64,000 bases of DNA, taken from positions 1,860,001-1,924,000 of the forward strand of contig JACKJA010000002.1 of NCBI GenBank assembly GCA_020638175.1, in the 5' to 3' direction. A program made the translations under genes and the position numbers. The notes beneath the pieces are model-generated. The model saw only the letters and a list, made by a program, of their open reading frames with translations, searched no databases and was not told the origin of the DNA. Shown here piece by piece: positions 35,494-43,492 of this stretch (the first letter of the stretch is position 1; every line of letters begins with the position of its first letter). Source of the DNA: Rhodospirillales bacterium. GTDB lineage: Bacteria > Pseudomonadota > Alphaproteobacteria > Micavibrionales > Micavibrionaceae.

Positions 35494-37701
35494 TCATAAA
35501 AAGCTCTGGGGGTCGATGTCGAGATAAATACGAACGGTAGACGGGATTTTGATTTGAGAAACCCACGCCGCGAGCGTTTTCTGGAGATCAATATTCTTGT
35601 CCGCCCGGACCAGCAACCGGCGCCGAAAATTACCACGCAGCCGGTAAAACGGGGCGTCAGCGGGACCGAGCGTCTGGATCGTCGCCCCCTGCGGCGCGGA
35701 TTTACCCAAGGCATTGGAAACCCCAATCACCTGATCCTCGTTCTTGCCCGACACCACGATCCCGGCAAGACGGGAAAACGGCGGCATATGGGCTTCTTCG
35801 CGCTCAGCAGCTTCCGCCTCTAAAAATTCATCCCGGTCACCGCTGGCCAGCGCTTTCATAACCTTGTTATCGGGAAACCACGTTTGCAGGAACACATGGC
35901 CCTTGAGTTGCTCGCGCCCGGCCCGGCCCGCCACTTGATGGAGAAGCTGATAAGTCCGCTCCGCCGCCCGCAAATCGCCGCCCTGCAGGCCAAGATCGGC
36001 ATCCACAACCCCGACCAGCGTCAAGTTCGGAAAGTGATGTCCTTTGGCGATAATCTGGGTGCCTATAATGATATCGACTTTATGATCCCGAATATCGGCC
36101 AGCATTTGTTTAAGCTCTTCATGCGTCTGCGCCGTATCGCTGGCCAGAATTTTAACGCGGGCTTGCGGGAAATACGCTGTGACTTCCTCAAAAATCCGTT
36201 CAACACCGGGCCCGCAGGCCGCCAGACTTTCGCGCTCCCCGCAATCCGGACAGGTATCCGGCATGGGCATCGCGTAATCGCAGTGATGACAGTGCAGCCG
36301 CCCGGTCGCCCGGTGCTCGACCAGCCACGCCGTACAGCGCGGACAGGCCATCCGGTGACCACATCCTCGGCAAATTGTCAGCGGCGCATATCCCCGGCGG
36401 TTCAGGAACAGCAAGCTTTGCTCCCCGCACTCAAAATTTGCCGCCAGCGCCGCCATCAGGGTTGGCGCAATAAAATGCTGGCGCTCTGGTTTGTCCTCGC
36501 GCATATCAATCACATGCACATCGGGCATACTGGCGCCGCCATGACGGTCGGGCAGATGCAAAAGCTGATAACGCCCGTCCCAGACATTGACCATCGTTTC
36601 CAGCGAAGGAGTCGCCGATACCAGAACAATCGGGATTTTACCGACATGCGCGCGGACAATCGCCATATCGCGGGCATGATAAATGACATTATCTTCCTGC
36701 TTGTAAGCCGGGTCGTGCTCTTCATCGACAATAATCAGCCCCAGATCAGCATAGGGTAAAAATAACGCCGACCGCGCGCCAACCACGACTTTGCTCTGCC
36801 CCGTCATAACCCCGCGCCACGTTTTACGCCGCTGCGCCGGGGTAAGTTGGGAGTGCCACAACGCTGGCGCACAGCCAAACCGGCTTTCAAACCGGTCGAG
36901 AAACGCATTGGACAGGGCAATCTCCGGCAGAAGAATTAAAACCTGTTTATCTTGCTGCAGCGCCGCCGCCACCGCTTCAAAATAAGTTTCCGTTTTCCCC
37001 GCACCCGTTACACCGTCCAGCAACGCCGCATGGTAACCGCCCGCCTCTATATAAGCGGTCAACTCTTCCGCCGCCATCGCTTGTGCCTCTGATAATTGCG
37101 GACCATGCCGTTCGTGATCGGGATGGCTGCACGGCGGAATTTCAGGAATAGTCACTTCCTCCAGAACCCCGTTCTTCGCCAGCGTTTTAATCACACCCGG
37201 CGTACATCCGGCTTTTTTCGCCAGCGCCGCCGCCGTGCGGGGATTCCCCCCCGACAGCATTTCCATGACTTTGCGCTGTTTCGGGGAAAGAGATAAATAT
37301 GCCTGCTCTTCCTCCGTCATAATTTTAAGCCTGTACCCCGTGCCGCCTTTGCCCTCTTCCAGCCCCTTGGGCGCGGACAAAGCCATTTTCAACACAGCCC
37401 CGCGCGGCGCCATATTGTAATGCGCGCTCCAGTCGATAAATTTCCGGTGCACGAGCGGCATCGCCCGTGCATCCTCATAAAGAGCAATCAGGTTCTTGAG
37501 TTTCTTCGGGGACACGGAATCAGGCTCATCGTCCCAGACCACCCCCGGAACGGCCCGCCCGCCAAGCGGCACCGTTACATAATCGCCGGACTGCACCGTC
37601 ATTCCCTCCGGCACGCCATAGCTATAAGCCTTGTCCACCGGGTACGGGACAAGGACAGAAACGATTTTCTTACAATCATCCTCTTGAAAAAGATCGGCCA
37701 T
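35494..37701 (-). CDS. priA: primosomal protein N' (replication restart helicase)
   Basis: PriA recognises stalled forks and reloads the replicative helicase. From the start at 37701 (MADLFQEDD) the protein has 735 residues, close to the E. coli length. The open frame runs to 37932, but that extension lies antisense to the transaldolase gene. Visible motifs are the P-loop GVTGAGKTE, the DEEH box, QVAGRAGR, and eight zinc cysteines between CRGC and CPDC that bind two zinc ions. An in-frame ATG at 37734 is an alternative start. Confidence 0.96.
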   Translation of the reverse strand: MADLFQEDDCKKIVSVLVPYPVDKAYSYGVPEGMTVQSGDYVTVPLGGRAVPGVVWDDEPDSVSPKKLKNLIALYEDARAMPLVHRKFIDWSAHYNMAPRGAVLKMALSAPKGLEEGKGGTGYRLKIMTEEEQAYLSLSPKQRKVMEMLSGGNPRTAAALAKKAGCTPGVIKTLAKNGVLEEVTIPEIPPCSHPDHERHGPQLSEAQAMAAEELTAYIEAGGYHAALLDGVTGAGKTETYFEAVAAALQQDKQVLILLPEIALSNAFLDRFESRFGCAPALWHSQLTPAQRRKTWRGVMTGQSKVVVGARSALFLPYADLGLIIVDEEHDPAYKQEDNVIYHARDMAIVRAHVGKIPIVLVSATPSLETMVNVWDGRYQLLHLPDRHGGASMPDVHVIDMREDKPERQHFIAPTLMAALAANFECGEQSLLFLNRRGYAPLTICRGCGHRMACPRCTAWLVEHRATGRLHCHHCDYAMPMPDTCPDCGERESLAACGPGVERIFEEVTAYFPQARVKILASDTAQTHEELKQMLADIRDHKVDIIIGTQIIAKGHHFPNLTLVGVVDADLGLQGGDLRAAERTYQLLHQVAGRAGREQLKGHVFLQTWFPDNKVMKALASGDRDEFLEAEAAEREEAHMPPFSRLAGIVVSGKNEDQVIGVSNALGKSAPQGATIQTLGPADAPFYRLRGNFRRRLLVRADKNIDLQKTLAAWVSQIKIPSTVRIYLDIDPQSFL

Positions 37702-37750
37702 CTGATAGGTATTAGCACAGCTTTTATCCAACATACATATAGGTAATGAA

Positions 37751-38407
37751 ATGAAGTTCTTCGTAGACACCGCAGAAATAGATGAGATCAAGGACCTGGC
37801 CGAAACCGGAATGCTGGACGGCGTAACGACAAACCCGTCCCTGATTAAAAAATCAGGCCGAGACTTCATCCCGACCATCCGAGAAATCTGCTCCATCGTT
37901 GAAGGCCCGGTCAGCGCCGAAGTGGCCTCCACCGATTACGAAACGATGCGCAAAGAAGCCGACAAGCTGCGCGCCATTGCCGATAACGTCGCGATCAAAG
38001 TGCCGCTGACGGTTGATGGACTGAAAGTCTGTAAAGAGCTGTCCGACGAAGGAACACTGGTCAACGTTACCCTGTGCTTCAGCGCTAACCAGGCCATTCT
38101 GGCCGCCAAAGCGGGGGCCGCGTTTATCTCTCCGTTCGTAGGCCGTCTGGATGATATCGGACAGGATGGCATGAACCTGATTGCCGAGATTTGCACAATC
38201 TACGAAAATTACCCGAACTGGGATACCGAAGTGCTGGTTGCCTCAATCCGCAGCCCGATGCATTTGCTGGAAGCGGCCAAAATGGGGGCCGACGTTGCCA
38301 CCATCCCGCCGGGCGTCATTCGCCAGCTTTACAAACATCCGTTGACCGATAGCGGTTTGGCGGCCTTTGTGAAAGACTGGGCAGAAACCGGGCAAAGCAT
38401 TTTGTAA
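37751..38407 (+). CDS. transaldolase, TalC/fructose-6-phosphate aldolase type
   Basis: The 218-residue protein belongs to the small transaldolase subfamily (TalC/MipB/FSA). The Schiff-base lysine is Lys83 in AIKVPLT, and GVTTNPSLI is typical. It transfers dihydroxyacetone units in the pentose phosphate pathway, or cleaves fructose 6-phosphate. Family members of each type are hard to separate by sequence; alphaproteobacterial proteins next to priA are usually annotated as transaldolase. It is divergent to priA by 49 nt and followed by a REP-like element. Confidence 0.92.
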   Translation: MKFFVDTAEIDEIKDLAETGMLDGVTTNPSLIKKSGRDFIPTIREICSIVEGPVSAEVASTDYETMRKEADKLRAIADNVAIKVPLTVDGLKVCKELSDEGTLVNVTLCFSANQAILAAKAGAAFISPFVGRLDDIGQDGMNLIAEICTIYENYPNWDTEVLVASIRSPMHLLEAAKMGADVATIPPGVIRQLYKHPLTDSGLAAFVKDWAETGQSIL

Positions 38408-38419
38408 GCACCTCAAATC

Positions 38420-38495
38420 CGTCATTGCCCGATTTTTTCGGGCAATCCATCAGCAACGTTTACCATGGATTACCCGCATAAAGCGGGTAATGACG
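38420..38495. repeat. REP-like palindromic element
   Basis: Two hairpin units form a larger inverted repeat. The element begins CGTCATTGCCCG and ends CGGGTAATGACG; inside, CAATCCAT pairs with ATGGATTA. Each half is itself a short hairpin (CCCG/CGGG). It begins 12 nt past the transaldolase stop and could act as terminator or mRNA end-protector. It shares the CGTCATTG...CAATCCA ends with the element at 10451. Confidence 0.8.
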
Positions 38496-38555
38496 GTTTT
38501 CGTTTTTATGGTATACTGACGCTTAATATTTGATTCTCCAACCGTTCGCAAAACC

Positions 38556-39263
38556 ATGATGCCCGAAACCGACAACAATGCCCCCGAAACAATAACCGCC
38601 GAATCCGTGACAGAATGGCTCAAACGCCATCCTGATTTTTTCCGCCTTAATCCGGAAATTCTGGATACGATGGAACCGCCGGAGCAGCGGCAGGGACGCA
38701 AAGTTGCCGATTTCCAATACTACATGGCCCGCCGCGCCCGCGAGGATCGCGATGATATCTTGAACGAAGCCCGGGAAATCGTTGAAACATCGCGGGCCAA
38801 TATGAACAATCAAGCCCGCATCCACGAAGCCATCCTGCGCCTGACCGAGGCCCGCAGCTTTGATGAATTCGTCCAGACCATCACCATGGATCTGGCGACG
38901 ATGCTGGATGTCGACATTATCGCGCTGATCGTCGAAACCGACGGTCACGACGTACCGCATATTCACACATCCGGCGTACGCGTCATCCCGGTCGGCTCCA
39001 TCGACCACCTGATGGAGGGCCGGCCCGTAAAACTGGAAGCTAACACCAGCGGAATCGAGGGCATTTTTGGCGGCGGCGCCGGGCTGGTCGCCTCGCAGGC
39101 TCTTGTCCGTATTGATATCTCGATGCAAACCCCGCCGGCCATGTTGGCCTTTGGCAGTCGTGACCCGCAGATGTTCGAAGCCGGACAGGCCACAGATCAG
39201 GTCCAGTTTCTCGCCCGCATCGTCGAAAGGATGTTCCGTCTATGGCTGGATCTGCCGGGATAA
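38556..39263 (+). CDS. DUF484 family protein
   Basis: The 235-residue protein matches DUF484: an N-terminal helical part (VTEWLKRHPDFF...), then a coiled-coil and a GAF-like C-terminal half. It is typically encoded next to xerC in proteobacteria. Function is unknown; a regulatory or structural role in the dimer-resolution locus is assumed only from linkage. It overlaps xerC by 22 nt. ATG codons at 38556 and 38559 are both possible starts. Confidence 0.88.
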   Translation: MMPETDNNAPETITAESVTEWLKRHPDFFRLNPEILDTMEPPEQRQGRKVADFQYYMARRAREDRDDILNEAREIVETSRANMNNQARIHEAILRLTEARSFDEFVQTITMDLATMLDVDIIALIVETDGHDVPHIHTSGVRVIPVGSIDHLMEGRPVKLEANTSGIEGIFGGGAGLVASQALVRIDISMQTPPAMLAFGSRDPQMFEAGQATDQVQFLARIVERMFRLWLDLPG

Positions 39264-40186
39264 CCGATGAAACGCTGGCACAGTGCGCCCCGGATTTATC
39301 CGATTGCCTTCTGAAATGGCTCGATTATCTGCGCTACGAAAAAAACGTCTCTCGCCATACATTGCGCGCCTATAGCGGTGATGTCGGACAATTCATATCA
39401 TTCCTGTGCCAGCATCACGGAAAACCGCCATCCCTGAACGACCTGTCCGATACCTCTATCCGGGATTTCCGGGCATGGCTTTCCCGCCGGGCGATGGACG
39501 GCGCCAGCGCCGCCACCCGCGCCCGCGCCTTGTCTGGCGTCAAAAATCTCCTGCACTGGCTGGATAAACAGGGTATCATGCATAATGCCGCGATATCGAC
39601 GGTCCGCACACCAAAGCTGCCGCACCATTTACCCAAACCGCTACAGGAAGCTCAGGCCATTCGCTTGCTGGATAACACGGAAGGCGATGACTGGACCGAT
39701 GCCCGCGACAAGGCACTTTTCACCTTGCTTTACGGCTGCGGCTTGCGGATTGACGAGGCTCTCTCTTTGAACATTGGCGATATGCCCCGCGACGGATTCC
39801 TCCGTGTCATGGGGAAAGGCCGGAAAGAACGGCAAGTGCCGGTTCTCGATATTGTTGAGAAAACCCTGCGCGCTTATATCACCACCCTGCCGTTCTCCGT
39901 GGAAACCGACCAACCCCTGTTTCGCGGCGCCCGCGGCAAACGCCTCAATCAGGGCGTCGCCCAAAAAGCCTTGCGCGATTTGCGCGGCGTTCTCGGCTTG
40001 CCGGAAACGGCCACGCCGCATGCCCTGCGCCACAGCTTCGCCACACACCTGTTGCAAAACGGCGCAAACTTACGGGAAATTCAGGAAATGCTGGGCCATG
40101 CCTCGCTCAGCACTACCCAGCGCTATACCGAAATTGACGGATCGGAACTCATGCGCGTTTACAAAAACGCCCACCCCCGTGCTTAG
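39242..40186 (+). CDS. xerC: tyrosine recombinase XerC
   Basis: XerC, with XerD and FtsK, resolves chromosome dimers at dif. The 314-residue protein has the N-terminal core-binding domain (about 20-120) and the catalytic domain with Arg169, Lys192, His260, Arg263, His286 and nucleophile Tyr295, all present. The DUF484 gene overlapping its start and the housekeeping context argue against a phage integrase. Its stop interlocks with the small gene at 40183. Confidence 0.95.
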   Translation: MAGSAGITDETLAQCAPDLSDCLLKWLDYLRYEKNVSRHTLRAYSGDVGQFISFLCQHHGKPPSLNDLSDTSIRDFRAWLSRRAMDGASAATRARALSGVKNLLHWLDKQGIMHNAAISTVRTPKLPHHLPKPLQEAQAIRLLDNTEGDDWTDARDKALFTLLYGCGLRIDEALSLNIGDMPRDGFLRVMGKGRKERQVPVLDIVEKTLRAYITTLPFSVETDQPLFRGARGKRLNQGVAQKALRDLRGVLGLPETATPHALRHSFATHLLQNGANLREIQEMLGHASLSTTQRYTEIDGSELMRVYKNAHPRA

Positions 40187-40383
40187 GGAAATTTTTTCTT
40201 AAAGGGGATAACCGGTGCTTTTTCCGCACGGTAAGTGCCGTGCTGGCTCGGTTGACGGTCTTCGATATGACTAACGCTCATCGACCCGACAGGCAATTCA
40301 CACATGATCTTGAATTCCATGCGCGACATCGGAGGGATTTCAAGCTGCGGGATCATTTGTTCTTTCGACGACATCGGCCGCAT
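40183..40383 (-). CDS. small hypothetical protein
   Basis: A 66-residue protein starting at ATG 40383, or 63 residues from 40374. It is soluble and Met/Pro-rich (PQLEIPPMSRMEFKIMCE), with a basic end KKKFP. The start overlaps the end of the small frame at 40340-40450 by 44 nt in another frame. That suggests translational coupling. The stop interlocks with xerC. No family recognised. Confidence 0.5.
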   Translation of the reverse strand: MRPMSSKEQMIPQLEIPPMSRMEFKIMCELPVGSMSVSHIEDRQPSQHGTYRAEKAPVIPFKKKFP

Positions 40384-40450
40384 TGTTAAATGCCATCCCC
40401 ATCATTCTGAGCCATGCAGGATAAAGATTAAAGGGATCAAATGGATTCAT
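40340..40450 (-). CDS. 36-residue small protein
   Basis: This short frame encodes MNPFDPFNLYPAWLRM and 20 more residues, ending in NDPAA. It has a good ribosome site, AGAGGTG, 6 nt before the ATG. The start resembles phasin-like or PHA-related N-termini (NPFDPF) only superficially. It overlaps the next small gene. Coding status rests on the ribosome site and position. Confidence 0.45.
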   Translation of the reverse strand: MNPFDPFNLYPAWLRMMGMAFNNAADVVERTNDPAA

Positions 40451-40552
40451 AAGCACACCTCTTTTTATTTTTTATAACTGAGACGAATAAAAGCCTATGC
40501 TTACAAATACGGTAAATCAAGGGTGATTATGAATTCTTACTCCCAGCTATCA

Positions 40553-40792
40553 TCACCGGCAAATCAGAGACTCTGGTTTGCACCGGACAAGAGTCAAACT
40601 CTTATCGGCCTGACCAACCCACCCCGACGGCGTATTAAGCCAGATTTTTGTTAAACTGGGCAAACCATTAAAGCGGGTATCGGATGCTTCTTTGGTAATT
40701 AAACCGACTTTTATGGCCTGTATCGCCAACAATCCCTCATAGGCAAAATCCCCGCCATAATCTCCATTATTATCAAAATCATCACTGCTCAT
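40553..40792 (-). CDS. small hypothetical protein, acidic
   Basis: A 79-residue protein starting MSSDDFDNNGDYGGD with AGGGGGACG before the ATG. The N-terminal third is Asp/Asn/Gly-rich and probably disordered; the rest could fold. No family was recognised. It ends about 100 nt before the start of the 36-residue gene on the same strand. A bidirectional terminator lies 70 nt upstream. Confidence 0.55.
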   Translation of the reverse strand: MSSDDFDNNGDYGGDFAYEGLLAIQAIKVGLITKEASDTRFNGLPSLTKIWLNTPSGWVGQADKSLTLVRCKPESLICR

Positions 40793-40861
40793 AATCGTCC
40801 CCTATTCTCTATTGCTATAATCACACCCTAATCTTCTCCTGAAAAAACAGCAAGCCCCAAT

Positions 40862-40898
40862 AAAAAACGGCGCCTCCAAAAGGAAAGCGCCGTTTTTT
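40862..40898. terminator. bidirectional intrinsic terminator
   Basis: A 12-bp perfect stem, AAAAAACGGCGC (40862-40873) with GCGCCGTTTTTT (40887-40898), encloses a 13-nt loop. It has T-runs for both strands. It ends transcription from the small gene at 40918 and isolates the 40553 gene. Confidence 0.85.
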
Positions 40899-40917
40899 TA
40901 GTAATGATTAAACGGGA

Positions 40918-41100
40918 TTAATTATAACCGAGAACAGCACTCACGGTCATTGCCGCAGGTTCAGAATGCGCAGCCACATCAGCTGTTGTCACCTCTTTTT
41001 TTCCAACAGCCGCAGCATGAAATACCACAGCTTCTTCAGGCACACCGCCATCGGTTTCAGCGCCGGTTGGCAACAAACGCTGGTCGTCTTCCTTTTCCAT
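40918..41100 (-). CDS. small hypothetical protein
   Basis: A 60-residue protein starting MEKEDDQRLLPTG; the ATG has AGAGGGTG about 8 nt upstream. A GTG 9 nt earlier is a less likely start. It is acidic with an Ala/Val-rich second half. No family recognised. The bidirectional terminator follows 20 nt after the stop, which supports a real transcript. Confidence 0.6.
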   Translation of the reverse strand: MEKEDDQRLLPTGAETDGGVPEEAVVFHAAAVGKKEVTTADVAAHSEPAAMTVSAVLGYN

Positions 41101-41292
41101 TGTAAACACCCTCTATAAAGTAAGTTAAACACAGCACAACGCGGCACCGCTGTCGCGCCCTGCTTATTCATGGATTATCCCAGGAAATGCACAAAGACAA
41201 GCGAAACTGAAGTAAAAATTAATTTTTTAAAAACTATGCCCGTTTGGGCTGGCCAACGATAAAAGAACGGCATACAGTAATAGCTTATGCTT

Positions 41293-41871
41293 TTAACACG
41301 GCTCTCTCAAAAGCTCTGCCTGAGGGCGATTATGAACATCGCCGCGCTTTTTCGAATGGAATCTCTGTTCGGGATGAGAATAGTAAGAATATTCTTGCAA
41401 AACCCCGGTCTTGGGACTGAAGTCCAGAACAACCGCGGCAGGAAACAACTCATTATCCAGAGATACTTTGATAACAGGAGTCTGAAAACGAGCAGACTCC
41501 TGTGTATCTTCATTCGGCCAATCCCTGACTCTTAAATCCTTGTCCTCAATCGTCTGAAACTGAAATGTACGGCGTAATATCTCGGCTGCTTCTTGCCCGC
41601 GCAACGCCTCAACCATTTTCTTTTTGGCACGAAAGATAACGATATCTATGGAAACTTTTCCGGATTCCGACGGGGATACAAGTGGATCATGGGCGTAAAT
41701 AGAACGTGTATCGACTAAAATGGCATCAGCCACCCGGCCATCACGCATCGCCACGACCAAGGCAAAATCTTCTATATTTGTCTGCCCCTGCGCTTTTTCT
41801 TCTTGATTACCGGCAACCGTAAAACGATAGCCATGAATATGAACACCGCGCTCAGCAACAGAAATCATCAT
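41293..41871 (-). CDS. hypothetical protein, 192 residues
   Basis: The start ATG ATG is preceded by GGAGG at good distance. The protein is soluble with alternating strand-like and helical segments; EDFALVVAMRDGRVADAILVD is the most regular part. There is a basic C-terminus (HSKKRGDVHNR). No family or motif recognised. It lies 73 nt from the end of lpd on the same strand and might be read through. Confidence 0.65.
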   Translation of the reverse strand: MMISVAERGVHIHGYRFTVAGNQEEKAQGQTNIEDFALVVAMRDGRVADAILVDTRSIYAHDPLVSPSESGKVSIDIVIFRAKKKMVEALRGQEAAEILRRTFQFQTIEDKDLRVRDWPNEDTQESARFQTPVIKVSLDNELFPAAVVLDFSPKTGVLQEYSYYSHPEQRFHSKKRGDVHNRPQAELLREPC

Positions 41872-41943
41872 AACCTAACCTCCCGATTTGGACGGGATGC
41901 TATAGCATAATGATTCAGAAAAAAGCAAATATATTTTCTATAA

Positions 41944-43338
41944 TCAAATATGGATGGGGCGTTTATCAACCGCCAAAGCCGCTTCTTTAACGACCTCTTC
42001 CAACGTCGGGTGGGCATGGCATGTTCGGGCAATATCCTCGGATGATGCACTAAACTCCATAGCCAACACAACTTCGGCAATCAGCGTTCCAACTTCCGGC
42101 CCGATCATATGAACGCCCAAAACCCGGTCGGTCCTGGCATCGGCCAGAATTTTGACAAAACCGTCAACGGCATTCATCGCCCGCGCCCGGCCATTGGCCA
42201 TGAACGGGAATTTTCCGACATTATATTTAACGCCTGCGTCTTTAAGCTGTTCCTCAGTTTTTCCAACACTGGCAATTTCCGGTGCCGTATAAACCACGCC
42301 GGGGATCAGGTTGTAATCGATATGACCGCTCTGCCCATCTAGAATCTCAGCCAGAACAACGCCCTCATCTTCGGCCTTATGCGCCAGCATCGGCCCGGCG
42401 ATCACATCACCGATCGCATAGATACCATCAACATTGGTTTTGAAATGCCCGTCGGTCTTGACACGGCCACGCTCATCCATAGCCACACCGGCCTTATCCA
42501 GCCCCAATCCATCAGTATAAGCCTTTCGGCCAACGCAGCATAAAACGATTTCCGATTTAATTTTCTCGGCCTTGCCACCCGCCGCCGGCTCCACGGTCAA
42601 CTCAACGCCAGCCTTGGATGTTTTGGCACCTGTCACTTTGCTAGACAGCTTAAATTCAATCCCTTGCTTGGTGAAAAGCTTATTGGCTTCTTTGCGAATT
42701 TCACCGTCCATACCCGGTAAAATCTGGTCCATGAATTCAATCACGGTAACCTCAGCCCCCAGACGCCGCCACACAGCCCCCAGTTCCAGACCAATCACAC
42801 CGCCGCCGATAACGGTCAGCGTCTTGGGAACCTTACCCAGCTCCAGCGCCCCGGTGGATGACACAATCTGTTTTTCGTCGATTTCAATGCCCGGCAGCCC
42901 GGCCACATCCGATCCCGTGGCAATCACGATATTCTTGGCCGCGTATTTGTCCTTACCGACCTGCACTTCACCAGCCTTGGTGATCTTGCCTTCGCCCTGC
43001 AGCCAGTCGATTTTGTTTTTCTTGAACAAAAATTCGATGCCCTGCGTGTTCGCAGAAATCACGCTATCCTTGTGCTTCATCATGGTTTTCAAATCGACTT
43101 TCGCCCCATCAACCTTGATCCCGAACTGCGGAAAATCGTGAGAAATCTTTTCGTATTCATGCGACGCATGCAAAAGCGCCTTCGAAGGTATGCACCCGAC
43201 ATTCAAGCACGTCCCGCCAAGCGTCTTACGTTTTTCAACGCAGGCCACTTTCATACCTAATTGCGCCGCGCGGATCGCACATACATACCCGCCAGGTCCG
43301 GCACCAATAACAATCAGATCATAGGATTTTGAAGACAT
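41944..43338 (-). CDS. lpd: dihydrolipoyl dehydrogenase (E3)
   Basis: E3 reoxidises the lipoyl groups of 2-oxoacid dehydrogenases, passing electrons to NAD. From MSSKSYDLIVIGAGPGG (start 43338, 464 residues) it has the FAD GxGxxG, the redox-active disulfide in GGTCLNVGCIPSK, an NAD-binding GGGVIGLELG, and the C-terminal HAHPTLEE with the catalytic His-Glu pair. An ATG at 43347 would add three residues. It belongs with sucA and sucB but is separated from them by about 4 kb of unrelated genes. Confidence 0.97.
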   Translation of the reverse strand: MSSKSYDLIVIGAGPGGYVCAIRAAQLGMKVACVEKRKTLGGTCLNVGCIPSKALLHASHEYEKISHDFPQFGIKVDGAKVDLKTMMKHKDSVISANTQGIEFLFKKNKIDWLQGEGKITKAGEVQVGKDKYAAKNIVIATGSDVAGLPGIEIDEKQIVSSTGALELGKVPKTLTVIGGGVIGLELGAVWRRLGAEVTVIEFMDQILPGMDGEIRKEANKLFTKQGIEFKLSSKVTGAKTSKAGVELTVEPAAGGKAEKIKSEIVLCCVGRKAYTDGLGLDKAGVAMDERGRVKTDGHFKTNVDGIYAIGDVIAGPMLAHKAEDEGVVLAEILDGQSGHIDYNLIPGVVYTAPEIASVGKTEEQLKDAGVKYNVGKFPFMANGRARAMNAVDGFVKILADARTDRVLGVHMIGPEVGTLIAEVVLAMEFSASSEDIARTCHAHPTLEEVVKEAALAVDKRPIHI

Positions 43339-43390
43339 TGCTCTCATACTTTCTGTTAAGCGATCAATTCTTTGCCACAGCATTGTAACG

Positions 43391-43422
43391 AAAAAAAACT
43401 TTTTGCGGAGGAAAAGTTTTTT
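43391..43422. promoter_or_regulatory. AT-rich perfect inverted repeat upstream of lpd
   Basis: AAAAAAACTTTT (43391-43402) and its complement AAAAGTTTTTTT (43411-43422) flank an 8-nt loop with GCGGAGG. It lies in the 154-nt divergent gap between lpd and the LOG-fusion gene. It may be a protein-binding site or a bendable upstream element; it lacks a GC stem needed for a terminator. Confidence 0.35.
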
Positions 43423-43492
43423 TCCTTGCATGTTTTTTTTATTTTTCATATACAGACAACAAGGTGCTCCAATATAAAAAAGCAGGGTGAAT

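Noticed and set aside
37702..37932. Upstream extension of priA
   Set aside because: It runs antisense through the transaldolase gene; the start at 37701 gives normal PriA length.
39242..40186. Phage or island integrase
   Set aside because: The DUF484 neighbour, full XerC length and lack of an adjacent attachment repeat or cargo indicate chromosomal xerC.
40790..40815. Another copy of the AATAGGGG promoter motif, before the 40553 gene
   Set aside because: The GAGAATAGGGG there is only a few bases from the ATG and serves as ribosome site; no TTAA box accompanies it.
41238..41250. Terminator hairpin GCCC-GTTT-GGGC downstream of the 41293 gene
   Set aside because: The stem is only 4 bp and the T-run is offset, so it is too weak to call.
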